Part shown: positions 15,544 through 22,825 of the stretch, one piece after another
Numbering within the stretch: the stretch's first letter is position 1
Layout: each line of letters starts with the position of its first letter
Assembly: GCA_004554455.1 (NCBI GenBank)
Contig: SFMG01000026.1
Location: forward strand, 1 to 23,309
DNA: 23,309 nucleotides
Direction of reading: 5' to 3'
From: Bacteroidales bacterium
GTDB lineage: Bacteria > Bacteroidota > Bacteroidia > Bacteroidales > UBA932
Position numbers and translations under genes: made by a program
Notes under the pieces: model-generated
Seen by the model: the letters and a program-made list of their open reading frames with translations, nothing else
Database searches by the model: none
Told to the model about the DNA's origin: nothing

Positions 15544-16837
15544 GAACGGACTTGTCGAAAGGGCATTCCGGAACGCCGCTCCAACGGTAGAGGCGTGCGT
15601 TGCAATTATTCGTCTTGTCCTTATTCTTGCTGTTCTCGGAAATCAGCCACCAGCCGTCCCCGAGCGGGCAAATACCCGTGCTGCCCCACTTGAAATACCA
15701 TCCGTGCACTCCTGAGGCCTCGTCATAGAGTCCATCCTCGGCGAGTGTGAGCTGTTTCTGCTCCTCTTCCTCATAGCCAACGCCCTTCAGCGGCGCCTTG
15801 AACGGCTTCTTGCTGCAGTCCACTGCAAACAGCCCGTAGTTCGGGTACTGCGGCTTCTTGCCGTTATAGACGGCCATATATATGCGGTGCGTATATGGGT
15901 CGTAGGCCATATTCTGCACGCCGTAGCGCGTATTTCCCGTATATACGAAATACTTCTCCTGCGGCTTTTTAGGCCCGTTTTCGTGTATATTTCCGAAGGT
16001 CACCGGCGTCTCGTAGCGTCCCCAGCGCCTGACGTCGTAGCGCAGCAGCACCTGGTAGTCGTTGTCCGTGCGTCCGTTGTCGCCGTATATGCCATACGCC
16101 ACATAGAGATATTTCTTTCCGCTCTTCTTGCCTATGGCCGGCGCGAAGGTGACACCGTCGATGCCGGAGCAGCCATAGCGGTGCTCGAGTTCCTTCCCGT
16201 CCTGCTTCACGACGGCCCTGTAGTCCTCGCAGGCCTCGCGCACGCAAACCGTCGTCATCACCCCGTCCTTCTCCGGATCCATCCCAATGCGGTCCAGCTT
16301 GTTCACATCTATGATTGCGATGTAAAACACTGAAGATGAACGTTCTATCTGGTCCACCTTGAGTTTCTTGGAGATATTCGCCCCTATCTCGTCGTCCTTG
16401 CACTCCAGCGAAGCATACACCCTTCCGTCATCCGGATTGAGAGTCATAGCTCCCAGATGGCCCTGCACCCTGTCGATCGACGCCAGCACATTGCCCTGAA
16501 GGTCAGTCTTGTAGAACTGGCTGGTAAAGGAGAAATACATATATCCCCGTTCCCTGTCGATGGCAAGTCCCTGTACGTGAAACATTTTCCCGCCCACATA
16601 AATCGAATCCGGCACATCCGACGGCGCCATCAGCTGAGCTGCTGATTCTTTCGGTTGAACAGTTGATGCCGTCGGCTGAGCTGAGCCATCTTTCGGTTGA
16701 ACAGTTGACGCCGTCGGCTGAGCTGAGCCTTCTTTCGGTTGAACAGTTGACGCCGTTGGCTGAGCTGAGCCTGACGTTGGCTGGGCTATCGCAAAGGTTG
16801 CGGCTGCGCAGAAGCATAGCAGTTTGAGTCTATTCAT
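15539..16837 (-). CDS. Secreted protein of unknown function with N-terminal 14-aa repeats
   Basis: A 432-aa protein. Signal peptide MNRLKLLCFCAAATFAIA, then three 14-residue repeats SAQPTASTVQPK(E/D)(G/S) at 24-65 forming a Pro/Thr/Gln-rich linker. The rest (about 75-432) is rich in aromatic and Gly residues, with recurring segments such as GLAIDRERGYMYFSF, MTLNPDDGRVYAS and MAYDPYTHRIYMAVYN. These look like beta-propeller blades, so a propeller is the best structural guess. I do not recognise the family. It is convergent with the YiiX-like gene, and its leader contains 21-bp tandem repeats. Confidence 0.8.
   Translation of the reverse strand: MNRLKLLCFCAAATFAIAQPTSGSAQPTASTVQPKEGSAQPTASTVQPKDGSAQPTASTVQPKESAAQLMAPSDVPDSIYVGGKMFHVQGLAIDRERGYMYFSFTSQFYKTDLQGNVLASIDRVQGHLGAMTLNPDDGRVYASLECKDDEIGANISKKLKVDQIERSSSVFYIAIIDVNKLDRIGMDPEKDGVMTTVCVREACEDYRAVVKQDGKELEHRYGCSGIDGVTFAPAIGKKSGKKYLYVAYGIYGDNGRTDNDYQVLLRYDVRRWGRYETPVTFGNIHENGPKKPQEKYFVYTGNTRYGVQNMAYDPYTHRIYMAVYNGKKPQYPNYGLFAVDCSKKPFKAPLKGVGYEEEEQKQLTLAEDGLYDEASGVHGWYFKWGSTGICPLGDGWWLISENSKNKDKTNNCNARLYRWSGVPECPFDKSVR
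16649..16774. repeat. 42-bp coding tandem repeats, three copies
   Basis: TTTCGGTTGAACAGTTG recurs at 16649, 16691 and 16733, exactly 42 bp apart. This gives the 14-residue SAQPTASTVQPK repeats on the minus strand. A degenerate partial copy continues to about 16790. Confidence 0.92.
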
Positions 16838-16847
16838 ATATCCTAAC

Positions 16848-16929
16848 AGTAGTTTTGTGATTACTTATAGTAGTTCTGTTGTTACTTATGGTAGTTCTGT
16901 GATTTCCTTATAGTAGTTCTGTGAAGATT
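16848..16929. repeat. 21-22-bp tandem repeats in the leader of the minus-strand secreted-protein gene
   Basis: Copies at 16848-16868, 16869-16889 and 16890-16911, with a partial one at 16912-16929. On the minus strand each reads CA(C/A)A(G/A)AACTAC followed by ATAAG or GTTAGG. The copy nearest the gene ends directly at the ATG, so the repeat is a multiplied translation-initiation leader. Confidence 0.85.
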
Positions 16930-17083
16930 ATTAAATTTGCAGGGCAGGTTTATCTGTTTTGCAAGCTTACCAAGCATACAAAATTACTCATCTTTTTTGT
17001 TATCCTGGCAAGAAGCGGGTAATTTTTGGATGCGACTGGTACTTTCCAGATATATTCTGGCCATTACCAAATTCTGTTGTGAT

Positions 17084-17809
17084 ATGAATATTGAGCCGAT
17101 TGCGCATATTCGCAGTGATTTTCCCGAGAAATTCGGCATACCGCGTCAGAGTGGCCTTGCCGACAGCCTCCTTGCCCGCATAGTTTTCGAAGCTCCTTAC
17201 CGCACGCCTGACGCCCTTCGCGGTCTGGAGGACTTCGATTATATATGGCTGCTCTGGGAATTCTCCGCCAACCGCCGTTTCAAAGGGGAGCGCAATCCGA
17301 CTCCTTCTTCCGGGAAGAGCAGGGGAGAAGCCGTCGATTGGCAACCGACTGTGCGTCCGCCACGTCTGGGTGGTAACCGCAGTATGGGTGTTTTTGCGAC
17401 CAGATCGCCCTTCCGACCCAATCCGCTTGGACTCTCTTCGGTGAAAATCAAAAAGATAGACTACAATACTCCCGAAGGTCCCGTTATCTGGGTGAGCGGC
17501 GCCGACCTGATGGACGGCACGCCCATATATGACATCAAACCCTACATCCGCTATGCGGACAGTCATCCCGAAGCACGCAGTGGTTATGTGGACAGTCTGG
17601 AGGAGCGTTCCCTGGAGGTCCATATCCCCGAGGAACTTCGCCGGCGAATCAGCAGTCCCACGGCGGAAGCGCTGATTCAGGTTCTCGAGCTTGACCCGCG
17701 TCCCTCCTATCAGGATGACCCTCAAAGGGTATATGGCTTGAGTTTCGCCGGTATGAACATCCACTTCACCGTCTCCGGCAAACTCCTCACCGTCCTTTCC
17801 ATTGACTGA
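17084..17809 (+). CDS. trmO: tRNA methyltransferase TrmO
   Basis: A 241-aa protein from the ATG at 17084 (MNIEPIAHIRSDFPEKFGIPRQSG, the usual TrmO start). The open frame extends upstream to 16937 without homology-like sequence. Signatures: DWQPTVRPPRLGGN (85-98), FATRSPFRPNPLGLS (104-118) and the C-terminal DPRPSYQ. TrmO (TsaA/YaeB) N6-methylates the threonylcarbamoyl-A37 of some tRNAs using SAM. Residues 66-84 form an extra hydrophilic loop (KGERNPTPSSGKSRGEAV) before the signature. Stand-alone gene; downstream is the long repeat region. Confidence 0.94.
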   Translation: MNIEPIAHIRSDFPEKFGIPRQSGLADSLLARIVFEAPYRTPDALRGLEDFDYIWLLWEFSANRRFKGERNPTPSSGKSRGEAVDWQPTVRPPRLGGNRSMGVFATRSPFRPNPLGLSSVKIKKIDYNTPEGPVIWVSGADLMDGTPIYDIKPYIRYADSHPEARSGYVDSLEERSLEVHIPEELRRRISSPTAEALIQVLELDPRPSYQDDPQRVYGLSFAGMNIHFTVSGKLLTVLSID

Positions 17810-17945
17810 ACCCGCCTGCAGTGGTCGTTGAGCGTGGCGGCCTTTTGGGCGGGTGCTGCGCACCCTCGGCGGCAGAAACATAGGGATATGCCGCCTCCGG
17901 GCGCATCAGCACCCGCTCTGCCGCCACTGTCAAAGCCTCGAGATG
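17810..17945. other. Gene-free spacer before repeat array 3
   Basis: GC-rich. CCTGCAGTGGTCGT near 17815 resembles part of the second palindromic family. GGGTGCTGCGCACCC (about 17850-17865) is a strong hairpin that could terminate trmO, though no T-run follows. Confidence 0.4.
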
Positions 17946-18253
17946 CAGACTTGAGAATCGATGCAAGGATTTCCTCGTTTATGTCCTGTTGCGTGCATCG
18001 ATTCTTGATTTCAGGCCCAGACTTGGGAATCGATGCAAGCTTTTCCCGGTTTAAGCCCTCTTGCGTGCATCGATTCTTGATTTCAGGCTCAGACTTGGGA
18101 ATCGATGCAAGCTTTTCCCGGTTTAAGCCCTCTTGCGTGCATCGATTCTTGATTTCAGGCTCAGACTTGGGAATCAATGCAAGCTTTTCCCTGTTTAAGC
18201 CCTCTTGCGTGCATCGATTCTTGATTTCAGGCCCAGACTTCGGAATCGATGCA
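17946..18253. repeat. 72-bp palindromic repeat array, locus 3 (about 4.3 units)
   Basis: Left arms (CATCGATTC) start at 17996, 18068, 18140 and 18212, exactly 72 bp apart. Right arms GAATCGATG follow 22 nt after each, and one GAATCAATG is a single-base variant. The 30-nt spacer (core CTTTTCCCGGTTTAAGCCC) is nearly constant within this array but differs from the arrays at 1 and 6529. CCCA-GACT-TGGG forms an inner stem in the loop. It lies between the convergent trmO and 186-aa genes. Confidence 0.93.
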
Positions 18254-18274
18254 GCGTCATCGCTGCTGCAGTGA

Positions 18275-18330
18275 GGAATGGCCCGCCTGCATCGGTCGTA
18301 GCGGCAACGAGGTCCGCGTCCGATTCTAAT
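18275..18330. repeat. Second palindromic family, partial copy
   Basis: Carries AATGGCCCGCCTGCATCGG and GTAGCGGCAACGAGG, and ends in CCGCGTCCGATTCTAAT (18314-18330). It touches the end of the 72-bp array. Confidence 0.8.
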
Positions 18331-18502
18331 AGAGAAATCCAAAAAGCCACAAAGGGGTATTAGCTTTTGAAAAAGCGAAATTTTATATAAAAATCACTTT
18401 TGGAAAAGTTATAATTCCAAGACCTCAGGATACGGGTTGCATAATCCTACAAAAGTAAAAAGCCGCCCGGGTGGCACCAGCTCCCACCGCAACATCGATT
18501 CT
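18331..18502. other. 172-bp AT-rich island between 17-bp direct repeats
   Basis: Flanked by identical CCGCGTCCGATTCTAAT copies (18314-18330 and 18503-18519), as if inserted into a repeat unit. It holds two perfect hairpins, GCTTTT-GA-AAAAGC (18363-18376) and ACTTTT-GG-AAAAGT (18396-18409). On the minus strand there is a perfect -7 box TACTTTTG (plus 18450-18457). Also on the minus strand, a GCCACCCGGGCGGC hairpin plus five T (plus 18457-18475) may be a terminator for the 186-aa gene. No ORF. Confidence 0.55.
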
Positions 18503-18565
18503 CCGCGTCCGATTCTAATCTTCGTTGCCGCGAAGGAGAATGGTTTCGCCTGCAGTCCACCGTCG
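18503..18565. repeat. Second palindromic family, partial copy
   Basis: CCGCGTCCGATTCTAAT, then CTTCGTTGCCGCGAAGGAG and AATGGTTTCGCCTGCAG, matching the copies at 6310-6528. The remaining bases to the stop at 18636 show no feature. Confidence 0.8.
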
Positions 18566-18635
18566 CCGCGAGTAACGCTGCGAATTGACCAGCGTACCCC
18601 CGGAATGAACCAGAGAGAACCGGAAGAATGCCGGA

Positions 18636-19196
18636 TCAGCTGAAGCGGCTGGTGTCAATGGCCTGATAGCGGTAGCCGAGCTTCTTTAGCTCGATGGCCG
18701 CGCCGAGGCGGAAAAGGACATTGGCCGCGCGTGAAAGGGCATAGAATGCATCCTTGGTGCCCCTCTCGACTGCCGAATGATTCAGGAAAGACCACGCCTG
18801 ACCGCTGAGGCACTCAAAGGCGCTGCGAAGCACACCGGCCTCAGTCGAGTCGGGAGCGTAGCCGAGAATATCATTGGAAATATGGTCATCCATATCATCG
18901 AAACCGCGTTTTCCAAGCAGGCTTGTGAAAGGCTCGCCGTGATGACGGCCCCAGTCCTCATCCCACCACTTGGCAGCCGCGGTTCCCGCATAAGCCGCGC
19001 AGGCGAGAGTGAACTCCGGATATTCATTGATCTCCTTCACGGCCAAAGCCATATACTCCGGTGCCCACTCCTTCCACTTGCCCTCCAGGTCATCGCTCTG
19101 AAGCAAAGTGCCGTCCAGCAGCCCGAGGCCACTGGAAATTTTGAGCAGCCCCTCCTGGAGCTGCTCTTCAATCCTATTGAGTTCTTCTATTGTCAT
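18636..19196 (-). CDS. Hypothetical protein, 186 aa
   Basis: Not recognised. A soluble, mostly helical-looking acidic protein without a signal peptide or membrane segment. The N-terminus MTIEELNRIEEQLQEGLLK looks like an amphipathic helix. The middle is rich in Trp, Asp and His (KWWDEDWGRHHGEP), and the C-terminus is Ala/Leu-rich. Start at 19196: the context TTTGCTGAAGAAATG is one of four tandem copies of a junction sequence. It is the second gene behind the BamA-like barrel, in the same reading frame, 87 bp downstream. Confidence 0.8.
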   Translation of the reverse strand: MTIEELNRIEEQLQEGLLKISSGLGLLDGTLLQSDDLEGKWKEWAPEYMALAVKEINEYPEFTLACAAYAGTAAAKWWDEDWGRHHGEPFTSLLGKRGFDDMDDHISNDILGYAPDSTEAGVLRSAFECLSGQAWSFLNHSAVERGTKDAFYALSRAANVLFRLGAAIELKKLGYRYQAIDTSRFS

Positions 19197-19286
19197 TTCT
19201 TCAGCAAATTCTTAAATCATCCCTGCAGTAAATTCTTAGATCATCCCTGCAGCAAAATCCCAGAACATTCCTTCATCAAATTCCTA
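19191..19286 (-). repeat. Four 24-bp tandem copies of a stop-to-start junction
   Basis: Read on the minus strand, four consecutive 24-mers each begin at a stop-like codon (TAG, TGG, TAA, TAA), continue with GA(A/T)TTT(G/A)(A/C)TG(A/C)AG, and then carry ATG. The first TAG is the stop of the BamA-like gene, and the last ATG is the start of the 186-aa gene. All units share one frame. Confidence 0.92.
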
Positions 19287-20882
19287 GAACAGATAGCCGA
19301 GGTTAATGTAGAAAGCGCCGTTGCCATCCTGCTTATAATAAGGATTATCCTTCTTCAGAAGTCGGGTGACAGGCATACCGTACTCGAAAGCCACAATAAA
19401 ATTGGTGTTCATAATGAAGCGGAGTCCCAGGCCGAAAGTGGCGTGCGGAATCTCCTTGAGGGTGTGCACCTCATACGGAGTACCCTCATTTACAAGCTTA
19501 TAGCTCTTGGCCTGCCTTGCCTCAGGCACCTCTGCATAGCGTCCCTCCATATATGCCTTGTAGCTTGGGAAGGCCGACGCATCGCCGTTGAAGCTCATAT
19601 CAAGACCTCTCGTAACAACGGAACCGTCGGTGAAAGCGGTCAGCGAGAAAGCCATATTCTGCTTCCAGAGCTTGAAATCCACGAACTTGTAGCGGAACTC
19701 GACGGTCCACAGACCCATATCCAGTCCGACGAGCCTGGTGCGCTGTATGCCTCGCGTCGTACGGTAGCTGCCGAAGCCGTCCTTATCGCTTTCGTTGCCC
19801 ATTATCGTATTGTAGCTCAGCGCGTAATACGGGTTCTGCTGCCCCTTTACCTTGCCGAAGGTACCTTCGTAGCTGAGACGGTACGCGAAGGTCAGCACGT
19901 CGTTATCGACTATAGGCCAGTAGTTGCGGAAAGTAAGGCCATATCTGTAATATGAATTGCTGGAACCCAGCCACTTAGGTGCGAGGATAACGTGTCCTTC
20001 GGCCCATATTCCCCTGGTCGGCGCGCCCTCTTTGTCGCGGGTGTCGTACATAAGTCCGAGGCGTATGCTGCTGTCGAACATGTGCGGCTTGCCGTTCTTG
20101 TTATAGACCTCGCCGCTCTTGATGATGCCCCAGTCCATATACTGCTCGAAGAGGGTAGGCATATATGCCCTGTCGTCCAACTCAGCCCTCATATCCTCCT
20201 GCTTTACGTTTGCAAAGCTATCAGGGCCGGAAGGGAAGGTGTCATACCAGTTCTTCTTCTTGTTGATGCTGACCCTGTCTATCTTGTCCTGGTTGTACCA
20301 GCGGAAATGGTATCCCACCTCCCAGTAGAGGTCCTCCGTGATGTGGCCGATGAAATCGGACTTCGCGTAGAGGGTAGTCTTGTTGATGCGGTAGAAAGGA
20401 TTGTAGCGGTAGAGCATAGGATCAGGCTCGGCGCCGTTCTTGATGGCCTTCTTGTCGTTGCTCAGGCCCATACGCTCGAAATCGTAGTAGGCTCCGTAGC
20501 CGTTGAAACCGTAGAAATCAAAGGCCTTATCGATATTGTAAGACACTGACGTTGACCATCTTACGTTCGGAATGAGATTCTTGTTGTCGTGCTGGAACTG
20601 GAAGAGCATCGAACCCTTCGTGAACCAGGACGCCTCCATATACCATCTATTGAAATAGTTCGGGTACTTGCTACCGTCTCCGTAATTGTATATCTGAAGT
20701 ATAGCGCCCAGCTGGAAACCCTTGTCGGCATCGTAGGCCACTGCCGGAAGCGGACCGAAATTCAGTCCCGTTTTGATGATTTCGCCCTTCTCGTTGTACT
20801 GTACAGGCTTTTTTTCCTTTTTCGCGGCAACTGCTCCCACACACAGTAGAAGCGCTGCCATTGTCAATAAATATCTTTTCAT
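19284..20882 (-). CDS. BamA/TamA-like outer membrane beta-barrel protein
   Basis: About 532 aa. Signal peptide MKRYLLTMAALLLCVGAVA; the ATG at 20888 adds only Met-Leu. After a short linker the chain enters a barrel-like pattern at once (GPLPAVAYDADKGFQLGAILQIYNYG, alternating aromatic strands). It ends IPHATFGLGLRFIMNTNFIVAFEYG...INLGYLF, with a C-terminal Phe typical of BAM-assembled proteins. It lacks POTRA domains, so it is probably not BamA itself but a stand-alone Omp85-like barrel of the kind common in Bacteroidetes, with unknown cargo. It is the first gene of a pair with the 186-aa protein. Confidence 0.87.
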   Translation of the reverse strand: MKRYLLTMAALLLCVGAVAAKKEKKPVQYNEKGEIIKTGLNFGPLPAVAYDADKGFQLGAILQIYNYGDGSKYPNYFNRWYMEASWFTKGSMLFQFQHDNKNLIPNVRWSTSVSYNIDKAFDFYGFNGYGAYYDFERMGLSNDKKAIKNGAEPDPMLYRYNPFYRINKTTLYAKSDFIGHITEDLYWEVGYHFRWYNQDKIDRVSINKKKNWYDTFPSGPDSFANVKQEDMRAELDDRAYMPTLFEQYMDWGIIKSGEVYNKNGKPHMFDSSIRLGLMYDTRDKEGAPTRGIWAEGHVILAPKWLGSSNSYYRYGLTFRNYWPIVDNDVLTFAYRLSYEGTFGKVKGQQNPYYALSYNTIMGNESDKDGFGSYRTTRGIQRTRLVGLDMGLWTVEFRYKFVDFKLWKQNMAFSLTAFTDGSVVTRGLDMSFNGDASAFPSYKAYMEGRYAEVPEARQAKSYKLVNEGTPYEVHTLKEIPHATFGLGLRFIMNTNFIVAFEYGMPVTRLLKKDNPYYKQDGNGAFYINLGYLF

Positions 20883-20899
20883 AAGCATTGAATGTTCCG

Positions 20900-20907
20900 C
20901 AAATATA
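20900..20907 (-). promoter_or_regulatory. -7 box of the BamA-like gene
   Basis: CAAATATA on the plus strand is TATATTTG on the minus strand, an exact match to TAnnTTTG. The predicted start is near 20894, only 6-12 nt before the ATG. No clear -33 TTTG is seen. Confidence 0.5.
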
Positions 20908-20919
20908 ATTACTTTCGCA

Positions 20920-20927
20920 TAACTTTA
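20920..20927 (+). promoter_or_regulatory. Candidate -7 box of the GDPD gene
   Basis: TAACTTTA, 7 of 8 to TAnnTTTG, 10 nt before the ATG at 20938. It would give a very short leader. It is divergent from the barrel promoter. Confidence 0.35.
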
Positions 20928-20937
20928 ATATTAATAT

Positions 20938-21723
20938 ATGAAACCAGCCTCTTTGCTCGCCGTCCTCGGCGCCCTCGTCTGCCTCCCGTTTACGTCCTCC
21001 GCGCAGTCGGTCGAACCCATATCCGCCAGGCAGGGAAATACGCCTGCCGTAATAGCCCATCGCGGCGGCGCGCTGCTCGGCACCGAAAATTCCATATCCT
21101 GCCTTGCGAACGGAATCGAACTCGGTTCGGATATGGTCGAAATCGACGTACATATGACCGCCGACGGCGAACTTATCGTCTGCCACGACCCTACGATAGA
21201 CCGCACCACCGACGGCAAGGGCAGCATAGAGACTATGACCCTCGACTCGCTCCGCACTTTCCACCTTCTGGATTTCCGCAGCGGCGAAGTGACGGAAGAA
21301 CTGCTTCCTACCCTCGGCGAAGTCCTCGCGCTGGTTGACGGACGCTGCGGCCTCCTGCTCGAGGTCAAGAAGAAAAAAGGCCAGTATGAGGGTATAGAAG
21401 CTGCAATCCTCAGAACCATAAGGGATTACGATGCCGGCTCCTGGGTTGTCATACAGTCTTTCAACGACAGTGTCATAGAGACCGTCCACAGTCTCGACCC
21501 TGAGATGCCGGTCGAAAAACTCTCTGTCTTCCCTGTCAATCCAAAGAAATATCCCTACGTCTCTAGCATCAATGTGATGTATGCCTTCGCCACGAAATCC
21601 TTTGTCCGCCGCTGCCACGCCAAGGGCATAGGCGTTAAGGTCTGGACCCTTAACGATCCGTCCAAAGCTCCAAAGGCCCCTGTCGATGGCATCATCACCA
21701 ACCGCCCCGACCTCTTTCTTTAA
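20938..21723 (+). CDS. Exported glycerophosphodiester phosphodiesterase
   Basis: A 261-aa protein. Signal peptide in residues 1-23 (cleavage near SSAQ). GDPD motifs: H41-R42-G, E50-N, E68-x-D70, H83-D84 and E142-x-K144. The two histidines are the usual catalytic pair, with Ca or Mg held by the acidic residues. The family hydrolyses glycerophosphodiesters from phospholipid breakdown to glycerol-3-phosphate and an alcohol, here in the periplasm. The C-terminus VWTLND...VDGIITNRPDLFL is canonical. The rhodanese gene follows after 14 bp. Confidence 0.95.
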   Translation: MKPASLLAVLGALVCLPFTSSAQSVEPISARQGNTPAVIAHRGGALLGTENSISCLANGIELGSDMVEIDVHMTADGELIVCHDPTIDRTTDGKGSIETMTLDSLRTFHLLDFRSGEVTEELLPTLGEVLALVDGRCGLLLEVKKKKGQYEGIEAAILRTIRDYDAGSWVVIQSFNDSVIETVHSLDPEMPVEKLSVFPVNPKKYPYVSSINVMYAFATKSFVRRCHAKGIGVKVWTLNDPSKAPKAPVDGIITNRPDLFL

Positions 21724-21737
21724 AAATCTTTGTGACG

Positions 21738-22127
21738 ATGAAAAAATACTTATTGATATTCATTATGAGCCTGTCTTTCTTTTCACTGTTCGCGCAGGGC
21801 GGCAAAAATTTCAAGACCGTCGGTGTCGACGAATTCGAAAAATATATTTCAGACGCCAAGGTTTGCGTCCTCGACGTCCGTACGTCCGCCGAGCATTTGC
21901 AGGGATATATACCCGGAACCGATTACAATATTGACGTATTGGAGTCTTCGTTCACCGCGCAGGCGCTCGCCAAACTGCCGAAGGGCCGTCCGGTCGCCCT
22001 CTACTGCCGCAGCGGCAATCGCAGCAAGACTGCAGCTAAGATTCTGTCCTCCAAGGGATATGAGGTCGTCGAACTGGGCAGCGGCTTCAACGGCTGGGTC
22101 TCCGCCGGCAAGAAGGTCGTCAAATAG
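21738..22127 (+). CDS. Exported single-domain rhodanese
   Basis: A 129-aa protein from the ATG at 21738; a GTG at 21732 is also in frame. Signal peptide MKKYLLIFIMSLSFFSLFAQ. One rhodanese domain with VCVLDVRTSAEH (42-53) and the active-site loop C90RSGNRS96, so catalytic Cys is present. Probably periplasmic sulfurtransfer or redox handling; the substrate is unknown. Between the GDPD and NUDIX genes, 9 bp from the latter. Confidence 0.93.
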   Translation: MKKYLLIFIMSLSFFSLFAQGGKNFKTVGVDEFEKYISDAKVCVLDVRTSAEHLQGYIPGTDYNIDVLESSFTAQALAKLPKGRPVALYCRSGNRSKTAAKILSSKGYEVVELGSGFNGWVSAGKKVVK

Positions 22128-22136
22128 TACCGGACT

Positions 22137-22517
22137 GTGAAAACTATTACAGTCGTAGCGGCGGCAATCCGCAATTCCAGGGGAGAGATATTCGCCACCC
22201 AGCGTGGATATGGCGAGTTCAAGGACTGGTGGGAGCTGCCGGGGGGCAAGGCTGAGCCTGGCGAGACTATGGAACAGGCCCTCAGGCGTGAGATTATGGA
22301 GGAACTTGATACTGAGGTCAGTGTTGACGCTTTCATCACCACGATTGACTATGACTATCCTTCTTTCCATCTCACTATGCACTGCTACTGGTGCAGCATC
22401 CTGTCGGGCAGTTTGGAACTCAAAGAGCACGAGGCGGCAAAGTGGCTTGCTCCGGATGAACTGGATTCTGTGAACTGGTTGCCCGCCGATCTGATTCTTC
22501 TGCCATTCTTGAAATAA
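22137..22517 (+). CDS. NUDIX hydrolase, MutT-like
   Basis: A 126-aa cytosolic protein with a GTG start at 22137. NUDIX box: G37-x5-E43-x7-R51-E52-I53-x-E55-E56, with D58 replacing the usual Gly near the end. WWELPGGKAEPGE and the short length resemble 8-oxo-dGTP diphosphatases (MutT) or the related CTP pyrophosphohydrolases. It probably cleans the nucleotide pool. It is the last gene of the GDPD-rhodanese-NUDIX run. A weak CTTAT/ATAAG hairpin (22532-22547) follows the stop. Confidence 0.92.
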   Translation: MKTITVVAAAIRNSRGEIFATQRGYGEFKDWWELPGGKAEPGETMEQALRREIMEELDTEVSVDAFITTIDYDYPSFHLTMHCYWCSILSGSLELKEHEAAKWLAPDELDSVNWLPADLILLPFLK

Positions 22518-22551
22518 GCATTTGCTGAATACTTATCCCCAAATAAGAAAG

Positions 22552-22580
22552 GCTTGAATCATAATTTTATACTTTCAAGC
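22552..22580. promoter_or_regulatory. Inverted repeat upstream of hipB (operator candidate)
   Basis: GCTTGAA (22552-22558) and TTCAAGC (22574-22580) are exact reverse complements with a 15-nt AT-rich gap. The right arm falls at the expected -33 position of the hipB promoter. Confidence 0.45.
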
Positions 22581-22602
22581 GTATAGTTTTGCGAAATATT
22601 TC

Positions 22603-22624
22603 TATCTTTGTACTCAAAAGAGTA
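22603..22624 (+). promoter_or_regulatory. hipB promoter with overlapping palindrome
   Basis: TATCTTTG (22603-22610) is an exact -7 box. Directly after it, TACTC-AAAA-GAGTA (22611-22624) is a perfect inverted repeat covering the predicted start of transcription, a natural place for autorepression by HipB. The leader is about 13 nt. Confidence 0.55.
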
Positions 22625-22628
22625 TAAT

Positions 22629-22823
22629 ATGACTTTGTCTGAACATGTGAAGAGCCTGCGCAAGCAGGAGAATCTCACACAGCAGGAACTGGCTGACAGA
22701 GCCGGTGTCGGCATTCATTTCGTGAGGGACCTGGAGCAGGGGAAGAAGACTCTGCAGATGGACAAGGTGAATGATGTCCTTAGATTGTTTGGCGAATGCC
22801 TTGGACCTGTAAAGGCTGAATAA
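22629..22823 (+). CDS. hipB: HipB-type XRE antitoxin/repressor
   Basis: A 64-aa protein from the ATG at 22629. An in-frame TTG at 22608 overlaps the -7 box and is unlikely. XRE-type helix-turn-helix at about 16-41 (LTQQELADRAGVGIHFVRDLEQGKKT). The size, motif RDLEQGK and downstream HipA-family genes identify it as HipB. It would bind the operator to repress the locus and, in characterised systems, help to control the kinase toxin. The next gene starts 2 bp after its stop. Confidence 0.88.
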   Translation: MTLSEHVKSLRKQENLTQQELADRAGVGIHFVRDLEQGKKTLQMDKVNDVLRLFGECLGPVKAE

Positions 22824-22825
22824 TC

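Noticed and set aside
17722..18342. 206-aa minus-strand ORF and 148-aa plus-strand ORF over array 3
   Set aside because: Both are translations of the 72-bp repeat, which is stop-free because its length is a multiple of three. No start signals, and overlaps trmO.
17810..18635. Hidden tRNA or rRNA gene in the long gene-free stretch
   Set aside because: No T-arm GGTTCGANTCC or acceptor-stem pairing was seen. The stretch is accounted for by repeats and the AT-rich island.
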